Positions 44,085 through 55,554 of a stretch of 64,000 nucleotides of DNA are shown here, piece by piece. Below the pieces are notes generated by a model that saw nothing but the letters and a program-made list of their open reading frames with translations, ran no database searches and had not been told where the DNA came from. The first letter of the stretch is position 1. Every line of letters starts with the position of its first letter. The stretch comes from Massariosphaeria phaeospora (lineage: Eukaryota > Ascomycota > Dothideomycetes > Pleosporales): assembly GCA_011032825.1 (NCBI GenBank), contig JAADJZ010000025.1, forward strand, positions 558,001 to 622,000. Reading direction: 5' to 3'. The position numbers were made by a program, and so were the translations under genes.

Positions 44085-44816
44085 ATGGCCCCAGCCAAGA
44101 AAGCCGCCTCGCAGCCCACCCCGCAGCCCGACGAGCCACCCCCCGCACCGTCCCTCCCCGACGAAGAGCGCCTCAAGCAAGCCGCAGCCTCAGCCCAAGC
44201 CGCCCTCGACGCGAACAGCAAAGCGCAGTCGCTCAAAGACGCCGCGGCCTCGATGACGGACCCCAAGAAGCGCGACAAGCTGCTGCGCGACGCGTACACC
44301 AAGGAGATCGAGGCGCACGGCAGCAGCAAGAAGGCGCGCATGCTGCAGAGCGGCGCCTTCCAGGGCGGCGCGGGCGGCGCGGGCATAGGCGGCGCTGTGG
44401 GGCTGGGCGTCGGCACCGTCGTGGGGACTGTGGTCGGCGGGCTGACGGCTATTCCGACGACGGCGTTGGGCGGGCTGGTCGGGAGCGGCGTGGGCGCCTT
44501 TCACGGCCCGTTCATCAAGCTGCCGCCGCTGCCGGGGATGGGCAAGGGCAAGGAGGGGGATAAGAAGGCGGGGGAAGGCGGGAAAGGCGACAAGGGAAAG
44601 AAGGGGGACGACAAGGACGGGAAGAGTGGGAAGGAAGGTGGTGGCGAGGATCCAGAGGACGACGAGAACGCGGTGCCCGACCCCGCAGCGTTACGGAAAG
44701 CCGCCGATGCCGTTGCAGAGGAGCGAACAAAGCAGCAAAAGCGGGGCGGGCCGGAGAGGAAAAAACCCAGAAAGCTTGAAGTGCGCTCAGGCAAGCAGTC
44801 AGGCGAGGCAAAATGA
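44085..44816 (+). CDS. Conserved hypothetical glycine-zipper protein
   Basis: Single exon, 243 aa. Pro-rich N-terminus (PTPQPDEPPPAPSLPDEERL), an Ala-rich helical part (KQAAASAQAALDANSKAQSL) with DPKKRDKLLRDAYTKEI, and a central Gly-rich hydrophobic stretch at about 95-145 (GGAGGAGIGGAVGLGVGTVV) with GxxxG spacing as in glycine zippers. The C-terminus is Lys/Gly/Asp-rich and highly charged. The glycine zipper could insert into or associate with membranes. I recognise the architecture from fungal hypothetical proteins but know no function. The upstream CCGCAAAATGGCC context supports the start. Confidence 0.75.
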   Translation: MAPAKKAASQPTPQPDEPPPAPSLPDEERLKQAAASAQAALDANSKAQSLKDAAASMTDPKKRDKLLRDAYTKEIEAHGSSKKARMLQSGAFQGGAGGAGIGGAVGLGVGTVVGTVVGGLTAIPTTALGGLVGSGVGAFHGPFIKLPPLPGMGKGKEGDKKAGEGGKGDKGKKGDDKDGKSGKEGGGEDPEDDENAVPDPAALRKAADAVAEERTKQQKRGGPERKKPRKLEVRSGKQSGEAK

Positions 44817-45178
44817 AGCATACCCGTATCACCATTTCCCTTTGCATACCTTGAGCATATACCCAAGCGAGCAGGACGACGTCTGTATTAATTAGAAGAC
44901 CTTGGAATATAAAGCTTCCGTCCCGGATACCACTTGAAATCACGCAGAAAGTTGACAGGTCCCGCGGTCGTACTATCAAGAGGCCGGACGGGCAGCATTT
45001 ACGCATGAGAGCGGAATCGCGCAGGAACAAAGCGGTTCGGGTTGGCTCAGTACGACCATGTTCAAACGAAAACGCTGAGCCTTCACTACATACCATCACA
45101 GATACACTCGACAGACACCAAAGTACCCTCAACCTCGAGTGAACCCTGAAGCCCTACCCCACCCCCTACCCCCCCTCC
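44817..45178. other. Convergent intergenic region
   Basis: 362 bp between convergent stops; CCCTACC-rich near 45153-45180. No feature recognised. Confidence 0.4.
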
Positions 45179-46794
45179 CTACACATAAATATAACAAAAC
45201 GCCCCCGCATTCCCGCCCACACTATCATTCAAATCCCACGTCTGCGCCCTGTCCGCCGTCCAATTCAGATCGACAAAGTCGTCAACCGGCGGAGTATCCG
45301 GCAGCACGTTCATCCGCGTATCTGGGTCCTGCATCTGCCAGATCCACCAGATGCGGTCGACCATGCCGTGGTGGAACCAGAAGACCGGGTCGCCAGGGGA
45401 CGAGAAGAAGTCCTGTGATCATCGTCCACGTCAGCTTTCAGACTCCCATTGTTCAAACAGAAGAGAAACGATATGCCAGGAGAGGGATGGACGAGGTCAG
45501 CTGCAGGTTGCACTTACGCCGCCCGGATCCCCGCCGATGGTATAGTGGCCCGCCATGTGCACGCCCCAGTCGTTCTTCTCCGGCATGCCGAGCATGTTCT
45601 TCTGGAACTGGTCGACGGAACTCGCCTCAGTGATGAGCGCGTACGTGTAGTTTGCTGTCGTCATGGCGGCGGCGTACTTGTTGACGTCGCGGCGCAGACA
45701 GCGCGGGTTGGCGCCGAAGCCGTCGGCGCGCGGGTTCTTGGGCACGTCGGGCAGCACGGTGCCGAGGGGGCCGAGCGAGATGGTCATGCTGCGTGCGGTG
45801 GACCGTGTTAGCGATGTGCGGGAAGGGGGAACGAAACGAGGGTGTGGTTTGGAGTAGGGTGGAATGGGAGAGGTAGGTACTTCTTGAACGGGCCGTCAGT
45901 CACGCAGCCTCCGCCCACGTCGGCGGGTATCTTGTCGTAGGGCGCTTTGAAGCCCGTTGTTGGGACGCCCGCGTAGTTGGACTTCGCGCCGTTGCCGCCC
46001 ATGCTGGACATGTTGCCGTTGAAGAGGGCCGAGTTTGCCGGGTCCGAGGCGGTGCGGCCCCAGTTCCAGTACTGCACGCTTCATGTGAGCTCACTCCTGT
46101 GCAACAAGGAAAGAGTGAGGGAGTGAGTGCCGGTGGACGACGTACCGGTTGCCAGCCGGTGTAGCCACACTCCTCGCGGAGCGCTTTCTCGAAGGCCCAG
46201 ATGTACAGACGATGTGCTGGGAAGAGATGCGGCTGAGAGAGTGCGTTAGTGGTGTTGGTAACCGTACCCAGTTCGCACGACCGACTCACCGTCGAATGCA
46301 AATGCATCGCCTGCGTCTCATGCGTCAAGACGAAGTCGTCGTACCGGTTCATCACGCCGGGGTACTTGGCCTGGTCGGCTTTCGGCGGCTTGGACTGGAG
46401 ACACAGCACCGCGGCGATGTACTCCTCCCTGTGAGCAACCGTCATGTCGTGCCTGAATATTGCGTCAGTATCGGGATATGCAATTTGCTTCCAGGAACTC
46501 GCACCATTCTTGTCGCCTGGCAGCATTCTCGAGCGTGCAGCCGTGCGTGCCGTTCTTCTTCGCGAGATAGGCTTCATATTTTGGCAGCAGATCCTCTTCC
46601 AGCTTGTCCACCTCGTCTAGCGGATACGGGAACCCGTCGCTTCTCCTGGAGTAGATGGGTTAGTTAGTTGATGCCGCAGGGCGGTTTTGCACTTTTTGAG
46701 CGTACCGGTTGAGAGAGAACGGCGTCTTCACTGGCCCCGCACGCACTGTTGCAAACGCTAGGAACAAAACGGTTGCCCACGATGTTAATACCAT
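45179..46794 (-). CDS. Secreted tyrosinase-like copper monooxygenase, seven exons
   Basis: Type-3 copper enzyme oxidising phenols (melanin or other phenolic chemistry). Exons 46794-46706, 46645-46505, 46452-46290, 46232-46146, 46071-45881, 45788-45518 and 45412-45179 sum to 392 codons, 391 aa. A signal peptide (MVLTSWATVLFLAFATVRAG) is followed by the central tyrosinase domain. Copper A ligands: DDFVLTHETQAMHLHSTPHL then FPAHRLYIWAFE. Next is GYTGWQPYWNWG, and copper B has WGVHMAGHYTIGG and GDPVFWFHHGMVDRIWWIWQ. The protein ends soon after the domain, so it lacks a long C-terminal shielding extension and may be constitutively active or of the short secreted class. Intron 5 uses a GTACCT donor. 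Confidence 0.93.
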
Positions 46795-47571
46795 GATTCA
46801 AGGACCGCTGGACGAGCTAGGCGTTGAACAAGAATTATCAGAAGTATATGGTGTCCAGGCTCGAAAGCGTCGTATATACCCTTCTTCTGTCGCACAAGAC
46901 CATCTGAGATCCAACTCGATATACTCAAAGAACACCATACTTCCGAACTGCCGTATTTCCACGATGCTCTGGTCGGGCAACGTTGACGATCTGCACTATC
47001 GCTTAGGCAAGCAGGGAAGCATCCGACACAGCGATGTGCCGAAACAGCCAATAGAGGAACAGCGGCAGTCAAACCTCGTATCACTCCCATATTGCACGTG
47101 CTGGGGAACCGCCACATCGCATTGTGGGAAATCTACTGAACTGTCGTAAAGCACTGGATTGCACACCGGACCAATCGAGGCGAGGGATCTGTCCGGCATC
47201 TGCTAGCAACCGCGTCGGGTAATTTCACAAACTCATCTAACTCTTATCGAGTTATCATCTCACTGAGATCACCATGCCGCACCGTTATGGTCAAGCGTCG
47301 AGCGTTTTGCGGGGAAATCTGGTCCAGTATGTGATCTGCATTTCTCACGGGCTTACAATCGTATCCACAAAAGTGTTGTTCCTGTAAAGCGCTGCCCAGG
47401 TGGTTTAGATTCTTGGCGCAGAGTTGAGAGGGAAAACAAACAAACAAACAAACAAACAAACAGGAAGAACAAGGAACGGACTGTTTGACGAATATATTAT
47501 TTAGTATGCGTGTACGTGTCATAAGCTCTTCAATCTATCTCCTCCAGGAACATCGAGCTTGCCGACGAAGC
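46795..47571. other. Intergenic region between two minus-strand genes
   Basis: 777 bp with the tyrosinase promoter and the 3' region of the FAD oxidoreductase. Frames such as 46785-47117 (-) and 46709-47149 (+) have no domain. Contains a CAAA microsatellite. Confidence 0.4.
47433..47462. repeat. (CAAA)n microsatellite
   Basis: About seven tandem AAAC/CAAA units 110 bp downstream of the FAD oxidoreductase stop. Confidence 0.9.
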
Positions 47572-49265
47572 TTATGGCGCGCTGCTGACTGGTGCACCGC
47601 CCAGCTTGAAGTATCCTGGCTGCAGTTTCTGGAAAACACCAATGGGGTCATAGTGATGCGCAATTTGCTCCAGCGTATCTTGATTCGCTTCGCCGTAGCT
47701 TGGAACCACAGATTGATACTGACTGGCGTAGTTCATGTAGATGTAGTCAACAGCTAGTCCTCGCTTCTCCGCCTCGGCAACGGTGCGATCAAGGATTTTC
47801 GAGTTTGTCTCTAGAATTCTTGTGTCATCATCGATGAGGGACCACATCATGTTCAAATTAAGCAGGATGAGGGGCCCATCTTTGGCATCGAGTCCGAGCG
47901 GGTTTCCGCCGTTCTGGGCCATCTTTTCGAGTTGGGGTGTAGTGATAACCTGAAGCGTCACCGCGGGTACAAGACTTGGCGCGTCCGCAATGGCAGCAAT
48001 CTCCTCAAAGAAGACGTCTTTGGTGAAAGCGGCGAAGGCCTCATCGAGCTTGAAAGTTGCGGTCCAGTAAGTTTCACGGAGGCCATTAGGATTGCTGGCG
48101 TCGAACTGCATAGTCAGATTCGAGAGACTCCGTATCTGGGTGGTGTCCTTCATCGCCGGGATTGCCATGTACTCGGCGAATATAGAGGTATTGGCGACTG
48201 GTTTGGCATACTGCAAATCGGCGCTCGCAAATTTAGTATTCTGAGCATAAGCGAACGACAGGATCTGGGCGGCGTCTTTGTCTTGAGCTGAGTTCATCCC
48301 AAGGTTGTAAAAAGCTTTGATAGCAGCAGGAAACGCAGCCTCGTTGAGCAGACGTCCACCTCCCCACATCTTGCCTTGTGGGATGGTCTGCAGGTCAAAT
48401 CTGGTGACGATGCCAAAATTGTTGCCACCACCGCGCAGAGCCCAGTAGAGATCAGAGGACGAAGAGAGGCTGGCAGTGACGACAATCCCGGAGGCAGTAA
48501 CTACTTCATAGGAAGCGACGTTATCACAGGCCCATCCGTATTGATTCGAAAAGAACGAGATACCGCCTCCAAGGGTCAGGCCACCGACACCGATGGCTGC
48601 CACCTGTACTTATGTTAGGTTGGAAGTTCTTAGAGGTATGGTACAGGGAAACCTACACGACCGCCGACGACAGCGAGGTCTTGGCTTTCCAAACGAGTGT
48701 AGACATCTTGCCAACGATTGCCAGGACCAATGGACGCGATCTTATTGTCGGACGAGAGCGTAATTTCATTCATCCTTTCGAGGGCTACTGTGATGCCGCC
48801 CTCGATGCTCGATGCTCCGGCGAACGCTGCGTGCCCACCACTCTTCACGGCAAACGGACATTGGGTGAGACGTGATAGCAGAACGACTACCGACACCTGC
48901 TCACGCTTCGAGGGCTTGAATATGCAATAAGGATCAACCGAGGCTTGCTGCAACGACCAATAGGTATTGGTGAAGCTATCATAAGACGGCCGCCTCGGTG
49001 TATCGACGCTGTCACTGCCAAAGGTGTATTCGAGGGCATTGCACTAGTGGAACATGTGTCAAAAGCTGCAACGAGGACCAGACAGCGTGGGAGAACATAC
49101 TGCAATCCGGCATGCGTCTCGTGATGACCCCTCAACTGGTCCTGATAACTTGGAGATAAAGTCGACATTGACACCGAGGTCAACGAGGGCGTTTGTGACG
49201 TTGAAGTCGACCGGCTCGAAGGCACTCTCCGCCAATGTACCAGCTACGAGGACGGCGAAGCGCAT
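47572..49265 (-). CDS. FAD-linked oxidoreductase, BBE (berberine-bridge-like) family
   Basis: Probably secreted flavoenzyme of the VAO/BBE superfamily. Three exons (49265-49101, 49043-48657, 48603-47572) give 527 aa. N-terminal signal-like MRFAVLVAGTLAESAFEPV. The FAD_binding_4 domain has PFAVKSGGHAAFAGASS (His expected to bind FAD covalently), ASIGPGNRWQDVY, VVGGRVAAIGVGGLTLGGG and WALRGGGNNFGIVTRFDL. There is no Cys in GVGGLTLGGG, which argues for single rather than bicovalent FAD attachment. The BBE C-terminal motif is present (YMNYASQYQSVVPSYGEANQ). Such enzymes occur in secondary metabolism and in oligosaccharide oxidation. No partner biosynthetic gene is adjacent, so substrate is open. 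Confidence 0.93.
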
Positions 49266-50476
49266 GGCCCGAGATATGCGCATATTCCTATTCCGCAGAG
49301 GTCGCACGGTAAAGACAGACTAGGTAAGCAAAGTGCTGTAGTATTCCGATTCGACTTGGCAGTAGACAGGCGGAAGGAAGGTTTTGGAGAGCAAAGACAA
49401 GGCACAACGGAAGATACCGAGCGGGTGGAGAAACTGCACGAACTTCGATCCAACAAGGTGGGCAGCGGTCCCTCTTGAACACCGGTTGGTGTCGTATCTG
49501 CACACCATGGCCCCGCATTGAGAACGGCAAGTCGCCCTGGAGCCGGGTAGGCTAGTGTTGTTCCAACGAGGACTCATTTGCTTCACCCGTGCGACGGTGG
49601 CAGCGACAGTCATAGCTGGGTATCATGTCCGGGAGCGCGAGTGGTCGGAGCATGGCCCAACCCGATCCGCACATTGTGGCTTCCAGATGGCCAAGCTGGG
49701 AGAGGCGAAGAGTGACGAGAGATGGTTGGTGGTGAGTAAGGAGGAAGGGTGGAAGGTGCAGGGGCAGCGCTAGTGCTAGCGCGTGGCGATTCGTCATCCG
49801 GTCCCGCTACGCCTCGACCACTGCCTCTCCACCACCACCTAAACCCATACTATTGCCCCGCCTCACAGCGTCTCCTTCCTCTTTAAAGTCTTGATCGGGG
49901 TTGAGATTACACGATGCGCTTAGACGGCTTTTGTGTTTACCCTAAGGGCTCGGTTTAGATTTCTTGACTCTCTGTGCGGCAATTAGGAGACAGGGTGCCC
50001 GTCACCAACGCGATGGAGTTCCAGAGAGTTGGGGCACCACTCTGTTCTAGGAGAACGATACCAACTGCATAGATACGGGCCGCAAGTTGCACCATGCAGT
50101 GTTACACCGTTCTGCAAAGATGGAGTAGCACGAGTAGGCACGTTGTGTCCCATTCAGGCCCCTCTGCAGATCCTAGCTCTCCGTACGGATCATTCCGTCT
50201 GGTCTAGTACGGCAAGTTCGATTCAACGTTGGATGTTCTCAATGGTACATCTGCGGAACAATCATCGTGTTGGTCACATCACAAGTATGAACCCTCTCCA
50301 GTTGGGGCTGCAGTGGGCGCGATGAACTGCGCCGAAACATATATCACTCAGGGCGCCTCCTTCATAGTGAAAACCAGTGCGCCGATATCCTACCACGAAG
50401 ACCCTGCCTAGGTCATTGCGCGACACACTGGGAGCTTGCGCCCTTTACCGTCATTACCATCAGCTTCATAGCTGTC
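49266..50476. other. Divergent intergenic region
   Basis: 1.2 kb between divergent genes. Frames of 60-100 codons on both strands (49320-49613, 49555-49773, 50029-50325) have no domain. Promoters of both neighbours are expected here. Confidence 0.4.
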
Positions 50477-51751
50477 ATGTCTTCGACCGAGAACTATGTC
50501 ACGCAAGCCAGCCTGCTGGACACGACCTACGCTATGATCGCCCTGACTTCGACATTCATGGTAGCACGTATCAGCATTCAGGTGCTGCATCCGAAGAAGC
50601 TGGCCGCCGAGGACTACCTCATCTACCTCGCCTACATCTTGTACATCATCATGGCGGTTCTGTACATCCTCGTTACGCCTACTATATACAAGACCTCGGC
50701 AGTGACGGCCGGCCGGATTCCCCCGTACGCCACCATCATGGCGGATTACCTCTTCATCATCAAGATCTTCTTTGTAAATACCGAAGTATTCTGGCTCGTG
50801 CTCTGGTCGGTCAAGTTCTCGCTTCTTGCTTTCTACAGGAGGTTGCTCGCTGGACTTCATACGGTCTACATTAAGCTTTGGTGGGGCGTGCTCGTGTTTT
50901 GCATCGTGGTGAGCACTATCAGAATCCTCTGATCTCCCTGTAATTCAAATAGCACTAACATCAACGCAGACTCTCATCGGCTGCATCGTGTCCAACTTCA
51001 CGTCGTGTAGCAGCATGCACGCATGGTTTACACCTGGAGCATGTGCCACCCCACGAGATGTGCAGGCACAGATTGCGAGTTTATACTACTCGTACGCGGT
51101 AGACGTTTTATCGGATTTGATGAGTATGGAACCGTAACCCCATGGTCACCGAATCGTCACTGACTGACATTTACAGTCATGGGTCTTCCCATCCAACTGA
51201 TATGGAAACTCCAGATGCCTTGGTCGCAAAAGATCAGCGTCATCGCTCTATTTTGCACCGGGTTTGTCTGTATAACGTTCGCCACTCTTCGTGTAGTGGA
51301 AGTCGGCATGAAATCGGGAAGCAGCAGCACGCCGAGCAGTTCGTGGCTCGCTCTATGGGCGGTGATCGAATGTTCTATTGGTAGGTTCTTCATGAATCCG
51401 AAGTCCGCAAGAAAACCTTCAAAGCTCATGTTCCCAGCTATCATAATCGGCTGCTGTCCTGCCTTCGCTGCCTTGTATCGTCAAGCGCGCAACACCCAGA
51501 AAGCGTCCTACGACCCCCGCGGATACTCGAAACAGCCCTCAGACTCCCATCGTTCCGGCACACCCGTTGGCCCCAGTGAAATCCGGCTGAAAATCGTAGA
51601 CGGCTCGACAACCCGAAGCAAAAGCGCCATGGATGCGTCGTACTGGGAGTATGAAGGTAGTCAAGAAGAGCTTGCTCCGGGCGGCATCGCCATCGCCATG
51701 ACGACCGCAGCCAGGCAGGACGACGAATTATCGCGCATCACTAGTGTCTGA
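50477..51751 (+). CDS. Fungal rhodopsin-like seven-helix integral membrane protein
   Basis: Plasma-membrane protein of the fungal rhodopsin/PTH11-like group (no CFEM domain seen). Four exons (50477-50908, 50970-51123, 51177-51380, 51438-51751) give 367 aa. Hydrophobic helices include LLDTTYAMIALTSTFMVARI, YLIYLAYILYIIMAVLYILV, FWLVLWSVKFSLLAFYRRLL, WWGVLVFCIVTLIGCIVSNF and VIALFCTGFVCITFATLRVV. The family's ARISIQVLHPKKLAAEDYLI and FTPGACATPRD are present. The cytosolic tail is Ser/Thr-rich. Splicing of intron 3 turns ECSIG into ECSIAIIIGCCPAF, restoring the last helix. Ligand and signalling role unknown. Confidence 0.88.
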
Positions 51752-53648
51752 GCAAGTGAATTCCCAGACGTTGGCGGAATGGAGATGGCTACGTTATTTC
51801 CCCGATTGGGCCTGTATGTACAGTTCGACACGCATGTCTGGATCCGCTAATATGGACTAGACAGTAAATTCCAAGCCCGATAGTCCAAACTCATACTACC
51901 TACAGGGCTGGTACTGCAGCAAATTATCGATACGCGGTAACGATCAACTGGCATCAGCACCGCATAAATGGTCTTAGCGCGTCGCGCGATGAATGCCCAG
52001 AATGGACTAACGGCACTACCCGCACCAAGACCCAACACCAACACCAACAACTACTTAACTACTGCTTAAGGTTAGCACCACACCAACGAACCCAACACGG
52101 ATACCCGAGCTGCGGTACCATTATTGCTCTCGCATTTTCTATCGCACGCTGCACAACATCCGCACGTGGAGGTTTTCGACGACACCTACGCAACGTTACA
52201 TGTTGTCTGCCGATACGGAATGGGCGCGCAGACGTGCCTCTAGAGGAACTCCCTCCACACTCACCCGTCAAGTCGCATCTGTCCTTACATCTGCAGTTCT
52301 ACACCGGTAGATCAGCGCCTGAGAAAACCCGCAATGAATTAGATACTAGCCGTCGCATACGTACGCACCTCGACCCATCGAGCCGCTATCTCCCTCCAGC
52401 TTTGCATCGTACGTTTCCAAGAAGACCAATGGCTCGTATAGCATTAGCACGCCGTTAATGTAATTTAAGAGATGAGAGCCGCATCCATTCTACCGCAGCC
52501 ATTTTGCCCTTAAGTGTTAACGGCTTGAGGGCAGCCTGCAATGCCTCTGCAATATTTGTTTGGTTGCGAACGGTATCGACGACTCTGCTGTACTAGATAG
52601 ATCAAGCGCTAATGCAGCGAAAGATAGGGAAAGCGAGCTATATCTATACCAAACCCACACAGCATGTGCCTCCTTCGTTTCGCCGCGTACTTACAGACAG
52701 CTGAGCATCGTAGCTTGGAAGCTTCACGCACAGCAGTATAAAGTAATCTATACTTCCTACCTACATGGATTGAAGTACAGGCTTTGGAGGCTCGCGCGAA
52801 CATAATCAAAGCCTCCCTTTCTCACTTGCGCCCTACTACCTTAGCCCCGCTCCTCAATAACAAACAGTGCATTAGCAGCGGCGCGAACAGTAAATCATAC
52901 CCTTCTACCTTGAGCCCTATCCCTGCTGCCTTCATTCACGCACAGAACAGAATCGTTCTGCTCCCGAAGAAGTAAGGGAGGCCAAACCGGACCAGCGCAG
53001 AATCATCTCCATCTCGTTACGAGTAACAAGCACCGATCTGTCTGGAGCCTAGTAGTACTATCTATCATGTACCATGGTCCCGCAACCGTGCTGAAAGAGA
53101 GCATACATAAGTAGATAATTTATATTTCTTAAGAATGGCAGAGAACAAAGCCTATCAACCTTTTACTAAATGCTTGGAGAAGAGTCGTCGGTGTGTTGTG
53201 ATCGCGAAGTCCTGTCTGTCCGTCTCCCCAGTCTAGGCCGTCGGATCTGGATAGACGGCAGTAGTGTTGTGCGAATAGTAGTCCGTCCGGGGTCTTCAAA
53301 GAGATGAGACCCTCTCGATCCGAAACCATGAGAAGGAAAGGAAAGTATATGTGAGGCAGCACAACTGACTGACTGTGCCCAACGACGTTCATTGAGGGTG
53401 GAATACGCCGAGTCGCATTCATTTTCACGTTCACATAGCGATGCCTGGTGGTATTATAAGTTCGTCATTTGTTCAACCATCTATCCTACTACCGTCTATG
53501 CCACGCTCGACACACGACAGCCCCGCTGTGAGCAAAAACCAGCCACTCGTAAATGTACACGAAGTAAGGCAACCGTCCTACCTGACTCTGCACTACCCCC
53601 CGCGACCTCACGTCCACCCTTAGAGCATTCGCGCAAACTTTTACATCC
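51752..53648. other. Gene-free interval
   Basis: 1.9 kb between convergent genes without any frame that looks coding. Short ACCAAC repeats near 52023-52048. The texture between 52050 and 53000 suggests old non-coding or decayed repeat DNA, but no terminal repeats or transposase were seen. Dispersed-motif copy C lies at 53623. Confidence 0.45.
53623..53644 (+). repeat. Dispersed short motif, copy C
   Basis: GAGCATTCGCGCAAACTTTT then AC, just beyond the Erg26-like stop codon; same strand and near-identical core as 38976 and 42894. Confidence 0.55.
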
Positions 53649-54779
53649 TCACACCAACTTCCGAAACGCCTCACTCCGCTCCTTCTCCTCCCGACTAATA
53701 TTCAAATACCACTTTGCCGTCCTCTCAATCCCGTCCTCCATACTAACCCGCGGCTTATACCCCAAGCGCGTCTTCGCCTTGGAGATGTCAAAGTACCGAT
53801 GGATGGTCATGTACTTGATCTTCATGCGCGTAAACCGCGGCTGCTTGGTGCCGAGCGTGAAGCACCAGTAGAGACACTCGGTGATGGCGACGAGCACCCA
53901 CATGACGCCCGCTGGGATCACGTAGACATCTTCTTTCTTGATGGGGTAGCCGGCGGCGGCGCCGACAGCGCGGGTGAAGTCCCAAAAGGGCCAGGGCTCG
54001 TCGTTGGTTATGACGAAAGCTTCGCCGTCGACTTTGCGGTCGGCGGGCTGGGGTCCTCGGGCTGCGTGGCTGCGGAGTAGGGCGCGGGCCGCGAGGAGTT
54101 GCGCGTCTGCGTTGTTGCCCACATACGTCCAGTCGAAGAGTTTGGTATTGTCGCCGATCTGGATCTTGTTCTTGCCTTCTTTTGCGGCGCCGATGGTGTT
54201 GCCCGTAGTCGTGCGGTCGCCTTCGCCGAACATACCCGCTGGCCGGATAGCACAGGTTCGGAGGCCGCTGCCTCCGCTGTCGTTCGCTTTCAAAATCATC
54301 TCCTCAGCCAGGGCCTTGGTGTGCGAATAGTATTCCGTCTGTTGGGGAAGGAAGAGAAGGGGCAGGTCTTCGGTGACGCCCGCTAGATCGCCTCGATTGT
54401 CGTGAATGACGGAGGAGCTTGATGTGTACACAAGTGCTTTGACAAACCCCACTTCTTGTATACACTTCAGAAGCGTACGCGTGCCTTCGACATTGACTTC
54501 GTTAAACAGCTTGCGGGTGCCGCCGAGTGCCTGGGGTGAGATAGCGTGGAAGATAACCCGAGGTTTTGCTTCTTCGAGGACCTTCATGATGTCTTCCCGG
54601 GATGTGATGTTTCCTACGATGTATCGTGCACCCTTTCGTTGGTAAGAGTCGACGTTGAGGTCCAGGGCCGTGATTTGGGAGACGTCGTCCGCATCGAGAA
54701 GCTTCTGGATGATGTGATGGCCGAGAAAGCCGCAACCGCCCAGAACCAGCACCGAGCCGAGCGCATCGACCGATGCCAT
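53649..54779 (-). CDS. erg26: Sterol-4-alpha-carboxylate 3-dehydrogenase-like (Erg26 / 3-beta-HSD family)
   Basis: NAD(P)-dependent short-chain dehydrogenase of the 3-beta-HSD family, expected in the C-4 demethylation complex of ergosterol synthesis at the ER. Single exon, 376 aa. Rossmann motif VLVLGGCGFLGHHI near the N-terminus, ITALDLNV at beta-2, catalytic YSHTK with an upstream YTSSSSV, IRPAGMFGEGDR and VGNNADAQLLAARALL. A hydrophobic segment (VIPAGVMWVLVAITECLYWC) lies in the C-terminal third, as in Erg26. Start 54779 (MASVDALGSV) was preferred to 54809, which adds an unconserved MLPSCFQASV. A paralogue acting on other sterols or metabolites is possible. Confidence 0.85.
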   Translation of the reverse strand: MASVDALGSVLVLGGCGFLGHHIIQKLLDADDVSQITALDLNVDSYQRKGARYIVGNITSREDIMKVLEEAKPRVIFHAISPQALGGTRKLFNEVNVEGTRTLLKCIQEVGFVKALVYTSSSSVIHDNRGDLAGVTEDLPLLFLPQQTEYYSHTKALAEEMILKANDSGGSGLRTCAIRPAGMFGEGDRTTTGNTIGAAKEGKNKIQIGDNTKLFDWTYVGNNADAQLLAARALLRSHAARGPQPADRKVDGEAFVITNDEPWPFWDFTRAVGAAAGYPIKKEDVYVIPAGVMWVLVAITECLYWCFTLGTKQPRFTRMKIKYMTIHRYFDISKAKTRLGYKPRVSMEDGIERTAKWYLNISREEKERSEAFRKLV

Positions 54780-54916
54780 GACAGAAGCTTGAAAACAAGA
54801 GGGTAACAATGAGAGAGTTAAGGTGTTTCGGAGGTCAAGATTAGAGGGCGGCGCCAGAGCTCTTATGTACCACTAGCCGGGCGTAATAAATTACAAATGT
54901 CACAGAAACGGGTGAC

Positions 54917-55531
54917 TTATACGAGGGTTGCTGTGCCATTATTTCGCCCGGGCAGTGGCACTGTACTTTTATTTCTCGGGTCCGAGGTACTTCGTGCAAA
55001 TTCGTGCGATAGAAATGCACTGTGCTGCTCCTTGGTACCAGCCTGTTCGTCAGCTCGTCTAAAGTTCGCTAATCTTTCCCGGATACGGCATTTCCTCAGC
55101 CGAATGGAAGAAGGGTCTTGCGGAGTAGGCGATTCTTGTACGGAGTGGAGTATCCTCAGGTTGGACACCCAACGCCGAGGTAGGTACATCCAGATCTTTG
55201 ACGCCGGATCGAACACCATGCCAAAACGGCATCGGTCCCTGTCAAAAATGCCACCTTGTCTGCCAATATACTTCATCGGTGGGAGCACGAGTAGAGAGAG
55301 TGAAGCAAAATAGCCTTGGTGTGGATACCAGTAAAAACATCGATTGAGTGTTTGTTTGATTGTGTAGTCAAGGCTAGGCGTGAGGGTGAACGGCTTCCAC
55401 CGCAATATGTAGTCGCTCGCTATCTGATTAGCGCAGTCAGCTTCGAGAAGCATTTGTAAGAAACTTGTAGTTACCTGCAAATCCTGGCTATCGCATCGAT
55501 CCTCGGCCTGCTTGACCCCCTCCGGCGACAT
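54917..55531 (-). CDS. Hypothetical protein, uncertain
   Basis: Frame of 204 codons starting MSPEGVKQAEDRCDSQDLQ only 24 nt after the dynactin p27 stop on the same strand. A 51-nt in-frame intron (GTAACT to CTAATCAG) may remove 17 codons. The middle part has some protein character, the C-terminal half does not. No domain recognised. The very short distance to the upstream gene is unusual for fungi and may mean this is its 3' UTR. Confidence 0.25.
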   Translation of the reverse strand: MSPEGVKQAEDRCDSQDLQVTTSFLQMLLEADCANQIASDYILRWKPFTLTPSLDYTIKQTLNRCFYWYPHQGYFASLSLLVLPPMKYIGRQGGIFDRDRCRFGMVFDPASKIWMYLPRRWVSNLRILHSVQESPTPQDPSSIRLRKCRIRERLANFRRADEQAGTKEQHSAFLSHEFARSTSDPRNKSTVPLPGRNNGTATLV

Positions 55532-55554
55532 GTTTGAGCAGCGCGGCGCCTATT

